Assembly: GCF_028368975.1 (NCBI RefSeq)
Contig: NZ_JAQNDM010000002.1
Span: forward strand, 4,334,425-4,398,424
Length of the DNA: 64,000 nucleotides
Source of the DNA: Stigmatella ashevillena
Lineage (GTDB): Bacteria; Myxococcota; Myxococcia; Myxococcales; Myxococcaceae
Direction: 5' to 3'
The position numbers and the translations under genes are program-made. Below the pieces are notes generated by a model. The model was not told where the DNA came from. It was given only the letters and a program-made list of their open reading frames with translations, and made no database searches. Positions within the stretch are counted from its first letter, which is position 1, and the number at the start of each line of letters is the position of its first letter. Shown here one piece after another: positions 8,535 to 17,395 of this stretch.

Positions 8535-9926
8535 TTATCGCTGGTAACCGATTGCGATGATTTGGCCTGACGCGTCGCTGCTCACAAACAACTCGCCATG
8601 GGGGCCCACCCCCAACCCCACCGGCCGATGCGGCCAGCCGGCTGCGGTGTCGCTGGTGCCGTCGAACTCGAAGAACGGCTCGTAGCGAACCGGCAACCCG
8701 TTCTCGAACACCACCCGCACCACCTCGTAGCCTTGGGCAGGCTGTCGATTCCAGGAACCATGGAAGCTGACGAAGGCGTCGTCGACCACCTCGGGCGGGA
8801 AGGACGCGCCGTTGTAGAAGACGATGTCGAGCGGCGCAACGTGCGCGGGCATCGCCAACATCGGAGGCACCACCTTGGTGACGTCGCGGCACCACGCATC
8901 GGAGTGGGTGCCATCATTCATGAAGCCCGGATCTGCCCACTGCGTCTTCGGGCCCATTCCCACACCCGCCGGAAGCAGAAATTCACTGAAGCAATAGGGG
9001 TAGCCATAGAACCGCCCGGCTTCGGCGAAGAGGTTCAGCTTTTCAGCGGGATTGTCGGTGTGAATGTCGCCCCCGAGGTCGGCACGGGTGAGGTTGTCTC
9101 GCCCGTTTTCCACACCCCACAGCCGACCCTGGCTGTCGAAACGCAGGCCCACTTCGTTCCGAAGGCCATCGGCAAACACCTCGCCGGCCGTGAAAGCCAC
9201 GTTGCCCGCCTGAACCTGGGCTGCGGTGAAGCGACGAATGCGAGCGCGCGTCGAATCGTTGTCCACGTTCGCGGCTGAACCGACGCTCACGTAGAGGCGG
9301 CCTTCAGCGTCGAAGATGATCGTCCGGGTGACATGGCCGCCCGAAGGGATGCCGGTCACCACTTCTTCCTGGCCGCTCAGCGCTGCTCTCGTTCCAGTTG
9401 CGAACGGCCAACGCAGGACGCGCGTCGCGGAAGAGGCATAGAGATATCCGCCGTGCAGTGTGATGCCATGGTTGAGCCCGCTGGCTTCGACCAACGTCGC
9501 CCGTTCGGACGAATCCGAAACGCCGTCATTGTTCGAATCGTAGAGCGCGGTGATTCGAGCCGCGGTGCGCTCGACCACCAGAACGTCTCCGTTCGGAGCG
9601 ACGATCAACCCTCGCGGATTCGCAACGGTCGCCCAAGTCCATGCACAGTACCCCGCCGGCAACCTCGCATTGGCCACGTTGGCGCTCGAAGGCCCCAGGC
9701 AACTGTTCTTAAGAGAAGTGCCGGCATCGGAAGTGCCGGCATCGGAAGTACCCGCATCGGAGCTCTCGCCGCCATCGGCCACGCCGGCGTCACTCGTTGG
9801 GTTTTGATCTCCGGCATCACTCTCGGTGGAGGGCCGGTCTGAACAAGCCAGGAGGGCAGCGGCACAGAGCGCTGCGGCGAGCCCAAGTCGTTTGCTGAGC
9901 GGGAGGGAGAAGCCTCTGCCAGTCAT
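8535..9926 (-). CDS. sugar-dehydrogenase-like propeller lipoprotein
   Basis: 463 residues. Lipobox LLAC (Cys28) is followed by an Asp/Ser/Ala-rich linker with three exact SDAGT repeats encoded by tandem 15-nt units (about 9716-9762). The rest is a six-bladed propeller of the soluble glucose/sorbosone dehydrogenase type: NPRGLIVAPNGDVLVVER, NHGITLHGGYLYAS, GRLYVSVGS, EVFADGLRNEVGLRFDSQG, WGVENGRDNL and SWNRQPAQGYEVVRV. Related enzymes use PQQ to oxidise sugars in the periplasm; whether this one binds PQQ is not shown. A paralogue lies at 32412-33647. Confidence 0.85.
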   Translation of the reverse strand: MTGRGFSLPLSKRLGLAAALCAAALLACSDRPSTESDAGDQNPTSDAGVADGGESSDAGTSDAGTSDAGTSLKNSCLGPSSANVANARLPAGYCAWTWATVANPRGLIVAPNGDVLVVERTAARITALYDSNNDGVSDSSERATLVEASGLNHGITLHGGYLYASSATRVLRWPFATGTRAALSGQEEVVTGIPSGGHVTRTIIFDAEGRLYVSVGSAANVDNDSTRARIRRFTAAQVQAGNVAFTAGEVFADGLRNEVGLRFDSQGRLWGVENGRDNLTRADLGGDIHTDNPAEKLNLFAEAGRFYGYPYCFSEFLLPAGVGMGPKTQWADPGFMNDGTHSDAWCRDVTKVVPPMLAMPAHVAPLDIVFYNGASFPPEVVDDAFVSFHGSWNRQPAQGYEVVRVVFENGLPVRYEPFFEFDGTSDTAAGWPHRPVGLGVGPHGELFVSSDASGQIIAIGYQR

Positions 9927-10119
9927 GGTGTGATTGCCTCAAAGAAAGAGGGGCGCTGCTGCGGCGATGGAACAAAAATACGCCCCCGAGCCTGCGGACC
10001 ACTAGGAACTGAGGTTTAATGGGCTGTCAAGCACAGGTTTACAATGACGCAGCGTCACCGTTGATGTCAGGGCAGAGCGTCCGTCTCCGACATTCATCGC
10101 CCGGCCCCGCTCTTCCCCC

Positions 10120-11085
10120 ATGAAACGCATGCACTCCCCCATCACGCTCACCCAGCAGGGCGACTTCACCGAATTCCTGGGCGACCTGCGCATCATCGCC
10201 TCGTCCATTGGACCCGATCGCTCCGCTTGCGTGCTGGCCGTGGACGCGGCGGACGCGGAGGGAGTCTTCGCCCGGGAGGAACTGCCTGGCGGTGCCTCCT
10301 CTGCCCGGTCCAGGACCCGGCGGCCCTACAAGGCCGTGGCCTTCCAATACGACGGCCTGTCCTTCCACCGCACCGAGCTGCCAGAGTTGCCCTATGCCTT
10401 TCCCTTCATCCAGATCCTCGGGACGGGACACGTCCTCGTCGCCGGGGGCCGCTGCGGCTATTCGAAGGGACGCGCCGAGCTCAACGCCTCGTTGTACACC
10501 CCCGAGGGCCAGCTGACGCACCAACTGACCCTGGGAGATGGCATCCAGGACATCCAGGTCGCGCGCAACGGGGAGATTTGGGTTTCCTATTTCGATGAAG
10601 GGGTCTTCGGCAACCACGGATGGACCCAGCCCATCGGCGCCCCGGGCTTGGTCTGCTTCGGGCTGGAGGGCCAGGTGCTTTGGAACTTCACGGAGCCCGG
10701 CGGAATGGAGGGCATGGCGGACTGCTACGCCTTGAACGTCGCAGATGACGCGACCTGGGCCTGCTACTACACGGGCTTCCCGGTGGTGCGCATCGCGCCG
10801 GACCGCACCACGCGCGCCTGGAAGAACCCCATCACGGGAGCCTATGCCCTGACGGTCTCCCGGAGTCACGTGCTCCACTTTGGCGGATACCAGGAGAAGC
10901 AGAGCCGCTGCACCGTCCAGCGTTTTGGTACCGGCTCCCTCACGGCGCCCCGCGACCTCACCTTGCTCCTGCCCACGGGAGAGCCCCTCACGACCGGCAC
11001 GGTCGTGGGCCGGGACTCAATCCTGCACGCCTTCGTGGGCACCGGATGGTACCAGTTCGACCTGAACGAGTGGCCTGAGTGGTGA
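10120..11085 (+). CDS. hypothetical propeller-like protein
   Basis: 321 residues with no signal peptide, so probably cytoplasmic. Repeated blade-like strands are visible: GTGHVLVAGGRCGYS, LYTPEGQLTHQLTLGDGIQDIQV, NGEIWVSYFDEGVFGN, GLVCFGLEGQVLWNF, TWACYYTGFPVVRI and SHVLHFGGYQEKQSRC. The family appears in actinomycetes and myxobacteria as uncharacterised proteins, as far as I recall. It lies alone between a divergent dehydrogenase gene and the accessory region. The nearest start is the ATG at 10120; a second Met follows at residue 4. Confidence 0.7.
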   Translation: MKRMHSPITLTQQGDFTEFLGDLRIIASSIGPDRSACVLAVDAADAEGVFAREELPGGASSARSRTRRPYKAVAFQYDGLSFHRTELPELPYAFPFIQILGTGHVLVAGGRCGYSKGRAELNASLYTPEGQLTHQLTLGDGIQDIQVARNGEIWVSYFDEGVFGNHGWTQPIGAPGLVCFGLEGQVLWNFTEPGGMEGMADCYALNVADDATWACYYTGFPVVRIAPDRTTRAWKNPITGAYALTVSRSHVLHFGGYQEKQSRCTVQRFGTGSLTAPRDLTLLLPTGEPLTTGTVVGRDSILHAFVGTGWYQFDLNEWPEW

Positions 11086-11585
11086 ACCGGGCGGGTCGAG
11101 CGCCCAGCCCCCGTCCGGCTCCCTCAAGGGCCCGGCCAACGGCTCGGGTGGCACCCGGCAGCAGCACTCCTGGGGGCACATGTGGCCCCAGCCCTCCACG
11201 GGAAGCGTCCACGGCGGCGCGCCGCGCGGCCCCTTGGGACAGCTTATGCGCTCCGTGCAGTCTTGCGCCATGGCACGTCGAGTTCCGCCAGCCTGTCCGC
11301 TCCCACTCCTGCAACCTTCCTGAACTGTGGAAGCAGGTCGGCCTCGAAGATAGGCTGGAGCACCAAGAGGGCAGCTACTTGCACCACCCTGTCTCGGACC
11401 GTTGAAGGGCCGGGGCGCATACCGCTTCGCCTTCAGCTCCTCCTGGCGGTTTGCGAGCCATGCTTGTTTGTCTTGGGATTCGATGGCCTCGAAGTCCTCC
11501 TCGTCGACTCCGGGTGCGCCACCGTTGCGTCAGTATTGGCGCTTGGCCTTTTCTATCTAGCCCCTCTTCGATGAAAGGACGTGGA
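11086..11585. other. gene-poor stretch at the island edge
   Basis: About 500 nt with no convincing gene. It holds copy 2 of the 22-nt repeat (11134-11155). A minus-strand frame (11017-11271) contains a CPQECCC motif but overlaps the end of the upstream gene. Frames are broken and base composition is uneven, which suggests decayed DNA at the boundary of the accessory region. Confidence 0.5.
11134..11155. repeat. 22-nt dispersed repeat, copy 2
   Basis: Identical to 6700-6721. It lies about 50 nt past the stop of the upstream gene, in a stretch with no clear coding frame. Confidence 0.5.
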
Positions 11586-12299
11586 ATGAACTTCCAAACG
11601 TGCAGCGCACTCCGCCAAGCCGTTGCCGTTGCCATTGTCGTCGCTGGGTGCGCCACCTCTCACGAGGTGCCTGAGACCTACGCTTGGGCCCCTGTGCGCC
11701 CACCCGCTGTGCCCGGCACGGGCCTCCCCACCCCCGGGCAGCCAGGGCAAGTTCGCCCCCAGGCCTTGCCACGGAGCCCGCACAAGCGCGTGTTGCCACT
11801 CACCCGGGAGCCGGGCCTTTGGGCCGGAGACGCTCCTCGGGCCTCGAAGGAACCGGAGGCGAACCCCACACCGGAGAAGTCCAGCGCGAACAGGAGGGAC
11901 CCGCCTGCCCCGGTGACGACGAAGCGCCGCCGCCCAGAGTGCGAGCCCACCCCAGTGCCACACGCGGGCGAAGATCCCCTGCATAACGAGTGCGCCGATA
12001 AGTTTCCGCCGAACCGCTACCCCGGCAAGGACGTGCTCGTTGGCGGCAAGCGCTTTGATGCGCTGCAAGTCGGCGTGCGCGTGCTGTGGGAGATCAAGAC
12101 CCATCGATTTGACACGTACAATGCCTTCATCCAGCGGATGACGATCCTGGAGGAAGTGCCGTTGCTACAGGAAGAGCGGGACATCGCGGAGGCCTGTGGA
12201 TACGACTTCATCGTTGGGGTGAGCACCCAAGCCCATAAAGATGCGTTACTGCAGCAGGATCCCAGGCTCTTTATTGTCGTCACAGGGTGCAAGCGATGA
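11586..12299 (+). CDS. lipoprotein with nuclease-like C-terminus (DUF6310), SitA-like toxin candidate
   Basis: 237 residues from the ATG at 11586, which follows a GGA-type ribosome site and gives a lipoprotein signal (VVAGC, Cys22). Residues 23-130 are a proline/basic disordered linker. The C-terminal about 100 residues carry FDALQVG (Asp158), LWEIKT (Glu169, Lys171) and ACGYDFIVGV (203-212). This spacing matches the D...ExK core of PD-(D/E)xK nucleases. I match this domain to DUF6310, a mainly myxobacterial family. The stop overlaps the next start (ATGA). A lipidated linker plus C-terminal nuclease, with an immunity candidate directly downstream, is the plan of Myxococcus SitA toxins delivered by outer-membrane exchange. 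Toxicity is inferred. Confidence 0.75.
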   Translation: MNFQTCSALRQAVAVAIVVAGCATSHEVPETYAWAPVRPPAVPGTGLPTPGQPGQVRPQALPRSPHKRVLPLTREPGLWAGDAPRASKEPEANPTPEKSSANRRDPPAPVTTKRRRPECEPTPVPHAGEDPLHNECADKFPPNRYPGKDVLVGGKRFDALQVGVRVLWEIKTHRFDTYNAFIQRMTILEEVPLLQEERDIAEACGYDFIVGVSTQAHKDALLQQDPRLFIVVTGCKR

Positions 12300-13054
12300 C
12301 CAACCACAGAACCCTTATCCTCATCGTCTACGCGCCTGCGCTTGTGGGCGACGACGGTCGCACGCTCGCAGTCGTCCACGGAATCGAACGGGCGCTTCCC
12401 GGTGTGCGCTTGGAGTGGGAACTGTCAAAGGCGGGGCGGCCCATCGCGTTGCTACAACGCGATGGGTGGCTCGCTGAGGCGAGCGCGCGCGGGAAGTTCC
12501 CGCTGCTGTGCAACGGCGACGAGAGTCACCCCGTGACGGTTACAGGATGGGGAACACCTGCGCGCCAAAACGCGGGCGGCCAGCCACAATTTGAGGTCCA
12601 TCTAGAGTTGCCGCTGGATGCAGCCACCATCGCGGCTGCGGCGGATCTGCTGGATGGCGTGGCAGAAGGCGCACGCGCGTTCTGGGGGCGTGCGACGCCG
12701 GACGGCGCTGCGCTGGACATTGCGTATCAGACAGCACCCACGCTGCAAGGGCCGCCGTCCCCACGCCGGGGGCTGCCTGCACTGAAGCTCTTCAAGGAGA
12801 TCCGCGCGCCAGAGATTCCTTATTACCTCGGGTGGCTGAACTACTGGTCCGATGCTGCCGCTCGAGCTATCGGCTTCCCGGATCCCTCACGTGACGCGGA
12901 CTTGCTCTCTCGGGCGCGACGCACCGAGCGGGGCGGGTGGATCGTTCGGCTTACAGATACGCCGCTCGATCTCGACAACCCCGCGCACTTGGAGGCGCTC
13001 TTGCGCGCTTATGAGCGCTTCCCGGAGATTGGCGGGCGCGTTCCCCTGCGATGA
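12296..13054 (+). CDS. DUF5953 protein, candidate immunity factor
   Basis: 252 residues, cytoplasmic, with no signal. It starts at the ATG inside the ATGA overlap with the nuclease-like lipoprotein, so translation is probably coupled. The pattern is LILIVYAPALVGDDGRTLAV, then LPGVRLEWEL, FPLLCNGDES, AEGARAFWG, LPALKLFKEIRAPEIPYYLG and WLNYWSDAAARAIGFPDP, ending GGWIVRLTDTPLDLDNP and LLRAYERFPEIGGR. I recognise this as the DUF5953 family that often follows DUF6310 genes in myxobacteria. The coupled position and cytoplasmic location fit an immunity protein blocking a nuclease. A second, frameshifted copy lies at 17629-18066. Confidence 0.75.
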   Translation: MTNHRTLILIVYAPALVGDDGRTLAVVHGIERALPGVRLEWELSKAGRPIALLQRDGWLAEASARGKFPLLCNGDESHPVTVTGWGTPARQNAGGQPQFEVHLELPLDAATIAAAADLLDGVAEGARAFWGRATPDGAALDIAYQTAPTLQGPPSPRRGLPALKLFKEIRAPEIPYYLGWLNYWSDAAARAIGFPDPSRDADLLSRARRTERGGWIVRLTDTPLDLDNPAHLEALLRAYERFPEIGGRVPLR

Positions 13055-13128
13055 GCAAGGGGTTCAATGGGCTCAGCGTCCTGGTGGAGCAGCAGTTGGG
13101 AGGACAGCCGCTCAAGGGATGTGTCCTC
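13051..13128 (+). pseudogene. IS66 TnpB (Orf2) fragment
   Basis: A frame starting at an ATG that overlaps the DUF5953 stop reads [20 protein letters not shown], matching the conserved N-terminal region of IS66 Orf2 proteins (RKGFDGLxxLVxxxLxxxPLSG). Similarity stops after about 25 residues and the frame then runs into the catB fragment. The remainder of the insertion sequence is missing. Confidence 0.6.
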
Positions 13129-13139
13129 TGCGCCCCCCT

Positions 13140-13270
13140 CCGTCGATCGTCAGGTCTTCTGGCCCCACCTCGTCATCGGCCGCTACGGCTACTATTCCGG
13201 CTACTACCACGGTCACAGCTTCGAGGACTGTGCCCGCTTCTTGCTTCCGCAGCAGGGGGCAGACCGGCTG
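13140..13270 (+). pseudogene. catB 5' fragment, copy A
   Basis: This stretch repeats codons about 12-56 of the intact acetyltransferase gene at 18191. Positions 13189-13270 are identical to 18277-18358 (82 nt) and encode [20 protein letters not shown]. Similarity ends abruptly at 13270, so this copy has no catalytic core and cannot make the enzyme. Confidence 0.75.
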
Positions 13271-13590
13271 AGTTACCTGTGCGCGCGTCGGGATACTTGT
13301 CGGAGCCGTGCGGCTTGATGATGTTGGGGGGACCCACCGTCAGCAGGATCGCCAGTTCGCGCAGCGTGCGGGCATGCGTCCGTTTATCGTCGCGACTGGC
13401 TTCACGGTGCAGGGCGAATTTCCGATCCGACGGCTGATCCGCCCGTGGTTCTGTGACGGGTTCGATCAAGCGTGGGGATGCGTGGTGCGGGTGAAGCAGG
13501 CTATGAAATGACTCACACGCTGCCTGTATGGCCATTCACTGACCAGGCACTTGGGAAGCGGCACATTTCGAACCGGCACCACCCAGAGCA
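13271..13590. other. remnant DNA, possible transposon fragment
   Basis: About 320 nt with no intact gene. A minus-strand frame (up to 13535) reads LHREASRDDKRTHARTLREL then [20 protein letters not shown] in good coding style and may be a fragment of a mobile-element protein, but I cannot name it and it is fused to the antisense of the catB fragment. Treated as debris. Confidence 0.35.
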
Positions 13591-13626
13591 TTGTGTTCTT
13601 GGTTAATCAGCGGGACGGAGGCGAGC

Positions 13627-15045
13627 ATGAACAGAGCACTTCCATTGGCTCTCGTTGCACTCTTGAGCCTGGCACCGGTAGCTCAGGCGCAGATCGCGTT
13701 ACCCACCGACGTGGCGCCGAGTTGCACGGTTTCGCAGTGCGAGTTCGCGAGTTGGTTCGTTGGCGGCACGGTCACCCCAGGTGGCGTGGTGACTCCCGCG
13801 AACGGCATTGTCTTCCCACCCACGAGCAATACAGCCTGCGACTTCTACAAGTGGTCGTCGCATATGTTCTTGTGGCTCACGTCCCCGACTCAGAACACCC
13901 TCATTCTGGATTCCCCCATCGTCTTCGATGTGTCGGCGCCGAATTCCCAGGGACAACGCGCCTTCATGGCAAACACTGGCAACGGCGAGGCCAAGGGTAA
14001 TAAGTTCGCCCTGCGCGACGAGAAGCCCATCGGCGTCGACTCGACAGGCCAGGCCGGTGGCAACGCGGTGCTGATATCTCAGAAGGGTTCGCTGGTGTAC
14101 TACGGCGTTCATGCCAACGACGTCTTCGCGTGGTTCCTGACCGGGCAGAAAAGCGGCCAGATCCCGGTGATGACCTTCCCCATGAATGCACCGGAGATCG
14201 CCGCTGTGGCCCTCTACGCTGGCGCCAAGGGAAAGACCACTCTGCTGGACCTTCAGGCCATGACCATGGAGATGAAGTCTTCCTGGGTTGACGCCACCAC
14301 GGTCGACGCCACCCAGTTCATCACGATCATGGCCGAGGTTCCGAACTACGTGAAGACCTCCGCCACCCAGTGGACGCCGTATGGCACCATCCAGAAGAAG
14401 CTGGCGCTGGTAGGCCTGCACGTGGTCGGCACGGTCAACGGCCACCCCGAGATGGTCTGGGCCACCTTCGAGCACGTCTCCAACGCGCCGAACAACGGCT
14501 ACTACTACAACCCAACGACTGGTGGTGTGGCGAATGTGCCCTACAACTCGGCAGGAAACTGGACCTTCATGCAGAGCGGTGGGTCTCAGACCGGAGCGAA
14601 CACCGAGCTGATGAATGTGGACACAAACGGCAACATCGTCGCGAAGGGCGCGAATCCCATCGGGCCGAGTAACACCTTCCGCGTCAACCCGTGGGGCAGT
14701 GCTGGCAACACGAGCTCCTCGGCGGACAACAACACGGACATTCTGTCGCTCAATGTCGATGTCCTCTCCCAGCTGGCCAACCAGGACGTACGGCGCAACT
14801 ACGTGCTGGTCGGGGCCTTGTGGACTGCCGACGGCTCCATCCCGACGGACGGCTCGAGTACCGCCATGCGCGGCTCGCTCGAGCTGGCCAACACGACGAT
14901 GGAGACCTACCACCAGGATATGAACTGCTTCGCCTGTCACAAGGTCCCCAGCGGCAGCTCAAGCTTCGACGCAGGGGCCCTGAGCCACATCTACTCCCAA
15001 CTCCAGCCGCTCCAGCTCCAGAAGCCGCCTGTCCCTTCCAAATAA
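13627..15045 (+). CDS. secreted protein with one haem c motif
   Basis: 472 residues from the ATG at 13627, preceded by GGAG at a good distance, with a Sec signal peptide cut after VAQAQ or nearby. Near the N-terminus TACDFYKWSSHMFLWLTSPT is a conserved-looking block. The C-terminus carries CFACH (Cys434, Cys437, His438), the covalent haem-c attachment site, followed by a Ser-rich tail. Only one CXXCH is present in 472 residues, so it may be a monohaem periplasmic or secreted redox protein. I recall similar uncharacterised proteins in proteobacteria, with a HMFLWL segment and a C-terminal CXXCH. The substrate is unknown. Confidence 0.7.
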   Translation: MNRALPLALVALLSLAPVAQAQIALPTDVAPSCTVSQCEFASWFVGGTVTPGGVVTPANGIVFPPTSNTACDFYKWSSHMFLWLTSPTQNTLILDSPIVFDVSAPNSQGQRAFMANTGNGEAKGNKFALRDEKPIGVDSTGQAGGNAVLISQKGSLVYYGVHANDVFAWFLTGQKSGQIPVMTFPMNAPEIAAVALYAGAKGKTTLLDLQAMTMEMKSSWVDATTVDATQFITIMAEVPNYVKTSATQWTPYGTIQKKLALVGLHVVGTVNGHPEMVWATFEHVSNAPNNGYYYNPTTGGVANVPYNSAGNWTFMQSGGSQTGANTELMNVDTNGNIVAKGANPIGPSNTFRVNPWGSAGNTSSSADNNTDILSLNVDVLSQLANQDVRRNYVLVGALWTADGSIPTDGSSTAMRGSLELANTTMETYHQDMNCFACHKVPSGSSSFDAGALSHIYSQLQPLQLQKPPVPSK

Positions 15046-15063
15046 GTCGATAGCGTCGACCGG

Positions 15064-15088
15064 TATGCCGAGGCGCTCCTTCGGCATA
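15064..15088 (+). terminator. hairpin after the haem-motif gene
   Basis: An 8-bp inverted repeat (TATGCCGA / TCGGCATA) with a 9-nt loop starts 19 nt after the stop codon. There is no T-run. It lies between convergent genes. Confidence 0.4.
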
Positions 15089-15272
15089 TCGCCACGCGCG
15101 CCACCGGACCGCAGGCGAGCGAGGCAGCTCCCCGGTGCTGCGAGGTTTCAGACCCACTCCACCGATTCCGCGGCCGCCCGCCGTCACCTCGCAGCTTTTG
15201 CCATTTTCGCCCCCTGGAGCCTTTGCGCGCCCGGGCCGTGTTGGCCGACTTGGTGCCCTCGCGCCGAGTGCT

Positions 15273-17156
15273 CTAAGGCAGGCAGCCGACTCCACGGTCA
15301 TAGGTATGCTTCTGGCACGAGATACCGATGTCCGTCGTCCTTGAGGGACAGTCGGGGCTACACACGCAGCAACCCACGGCGTGGAAGTTCTGCTTGCACT
15401 TGGGGTAAACGATGGCCCCATTCTTCTCGCAATTACCGGCGCCGTGATCATTCTCGCAGCGTCTGTACATCCCGCTGTCGTTGAGCGAGTCGCCAAACTT
15501 CCACGGATAGCCCGCGCCGCGGCCGTAGGAGTTGGGCTTGAAACAGTAGAGCCCGTCATCGCGGAAGCCCGAGGGGCACCCGGGAATGCACATGGTCGCG
15601 TGACCGCTGTAACCCGGGTCACATCCCTTGTAGCAAAGGCCCGCTGAGTTCTCCAAGCCGTAGGGGCAACTGTGGCTGCCACCGAGATCAGGATCAGGGA
15701 GTTCCCACTCGTCACCTTGCCACCCTGCCTTCCTGGCCATCTTGTCGCCTGGCGCTCCAACGCAGTCTGCGCGGTTGCCAACCACCTGCCCTCCGCAGAA
15801 CCGGCCATCTCCATCGGCGGGCCACACCTTGTCCTGCCCATTCGACTGCCCATTCTGAGCCATGAGCTGCGCGAGGTTGGGCCCCTGCCCCGGCCCCGTC
15901 CCGATGTTGTACAAGTTGTATCCCGCTGAAAAGCTATTGAGGCAGACCTCGGCTGGTGTCCGCTTCGTACAGTCGAGCCATGAGAGGTAGACGGCGTGCT
16001 TGCCCAGCGAAGAGACGACCTCGCCCGGAGGATCGCACGAGTCCAGGATCCGCTCGTTGATTTCGCGCCGCTTGTAGTCTCCGCTGTGGGCGACGGTCTT
16101 CATGGCGTGAATGCGCCAGCCTTTGGAGCACGAGGCGTCTTGCTTCAACGTGTAATAGAAATACTCGGCATCCCCGGGGTGCGACTCCGCCCCGTGAGCG
16201 CCGCTGTGCCCCGCATGGCCACAGTCCTGGCGGAAGAGGAGCGCGAAGGAGGCGAGCACCCGGTCCGGGTTCCGAGGGTGAGGACCGACGTAGTAGAGCG
16301 CGACGCCGGTCTTCTGGTCCTTCGACGCAGGCGCCTGACAATTCTCTCCGGCCGCGAACCGCACATTGCGCGGGAAGAGGGCCTCGATCGTCGCCTGATC
16401 CGGCAGCGCAGGTGCCCCGCCTGAACCGTTGTACCGATAGATACCTCCGGTGCTGTTGACGCCCACGACCGTCCCATCATTGCCAACAGAGATGTTGCGC
16501 AGCGCTCCCGGCACCTGGGACCACGCAGAGCCGCTCCACTTGAAGATCTGGTCCGCCCCGTTGAGCGCCCAGACATTCCGCGCGTTGCCCACGGCGACGT
16601 AGGTCATCCCCGTGGGGATGCTCCAGGTCCACTTCGCACCATTCCACTTCAGGACGCGCAGCGAGTCGGGAGGGTTCGTCGCCCAAAGTTCTCCATCACC
16701 GCCGACGGAGACCTGGCTCACACAGCACCCCTTCTGATCCCAGGCCGAGCCGTTCCATCTGAAGAGCTTGCCGCCGTTGTCCAGCCCGTAGATCGTACTC
16801 GCGTTGGCGACCGTGACCTGCTTCATGCCGGTGGGCATGTTCCAGGTCCACTGAGAGCCGTTCCACCGAAGCACTCGCATCGAGTCGGGCGGGTTGGTGG
16901 CCCACAGCTCTCCATCGCTGCCGACGGAGATTGTACTGACGCAGCAGCCCTTCCTGTCCCAGCCCACTCCATTCCACTTGTACAGCACACCGCCGGTGTC
17001 GAGACCGTAAATGGTGCTGGCGCTGCTAACGGCTATCTGCTTCAGCGTCGTGCCTTGCGGCCCTGGCAACTGCGTCCATTGGGCGCTCGCCGCTCCCGGA
17101 ATAAGCGACAAGAATACGAGGGCCACGGTACACAATCCCAACACTGTTGGCTGCAT
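15273..17156 (-). CDS. secreted tectonin-repeat protein with cysteine-rich tail
   Basis: 627 residues from the ATG at 17156 (a GTG start 21 nt upstream is possible). A Sec signal ends GAASA. Residues about 25-260 are five to six tectonin/lectin-L6-type blades: IAVSSASTIYGLDTGGVLYK with W-N-G-x-x-W, and ISVGSDGELWATNPPDSMRV. Residues 270-480 are a distinct domain with LYYVGPHPRNPDRVLASFAL-like strands. The last about 130 residues have many cysteines (CPYGLENSAGLCYKGCDPGY, GLYCFKPNSYGRGAGYPW, CCVCSPDCP), a pattern I associate with eukaryotic microbial surface proteins. Tectonins bind sugars or lipopolysaccharide, so surface recognition is inferred. Confidence 0.75.
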   Translation of the reverse strand: MQPTVLGLCTVALVFLSLIPGAASAQWTQLPGPQGTTLKQIAVSSASTIYGLDTGGVLYKWNGVGWDRKGCCVSTISVGSDGELWATNPPDSMRVLRWNGSQWTWNMPTGMKQVTVANASTIYGLDNGGKLFRWNGSAWDQKGCCVSQVSVGGDGELWATNPPDSLRVLKWNGAKWTWSIPTGMTYVAVGNARNVWALNGADQIFKWSGSAWSQVPGALRNISVGNDGTVVGVNSTGGIYRYNGSGGAPALPDQATIEALFPRNVRFAAGENCQAPASKDQKTGVALYYVGPHPRNPDRVLASFALLFRQDCGHAGHSGAHGAESHPGDAEYFYYTLKQDASCSKGWRIHAMKTVAHSGDYKRREINERILDSCDPPGEVVSSLGKHAVYLSWLDCTKRTPAEVCLNSFSAGYNLYNIGTGPGQGPNLAQLMAQNGQSNGQDKVWPADGDGRFCGGQVVGNRADCVGAPGDKMARKAGWQGDEWELPDPDLGGSHSCPYGLENSAGLCYKGCDPGYSGHATMCIPGCPSGFRDDGLYCFKPNSYGRGAGYPWKFGDSLNDSGMYRRCENDHGAGNCEKNGAIVYPKCKQNFHAVGCCVCSPDCPSRTTDIGISCQKHTYDRGVGCLP

Positions 17157-17395
17157 TCTCACGATGGATCCCTTCACGCAGTACTGGCTCGTGCTCAGCG
17201 CTTCGCTTACACACCGTCAATTTCTAACACCCGTGCAGTCTCTTGCTAAGGACTTGGACAGTCGGTTCATGGGGCAGCGCTCTAGTATGTGCTGAGTAGC
17301 AAAAAGCTGGCTTGACTGGGTAACCGTCGAGCACTGATCCCTGAGGGATTGACACACTGTCCGAGGTGGCTCTTCAAACGGTAACCGTTAGGATG

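Noticed and set aside
11017-11271. Minus-strand small cysteine-rich frame (CPQECCC)
   Set aside because: Overlaps the end of a supported plus-strand gene and has no ribosome site; evidence too weak.
13173-13535. Minus-strand frame with a possible transposase-like tail
   Set aside because: Coding-like in part but fused to antisense catB sequence, with no start and no recognised family; kept only as remnant DNA.
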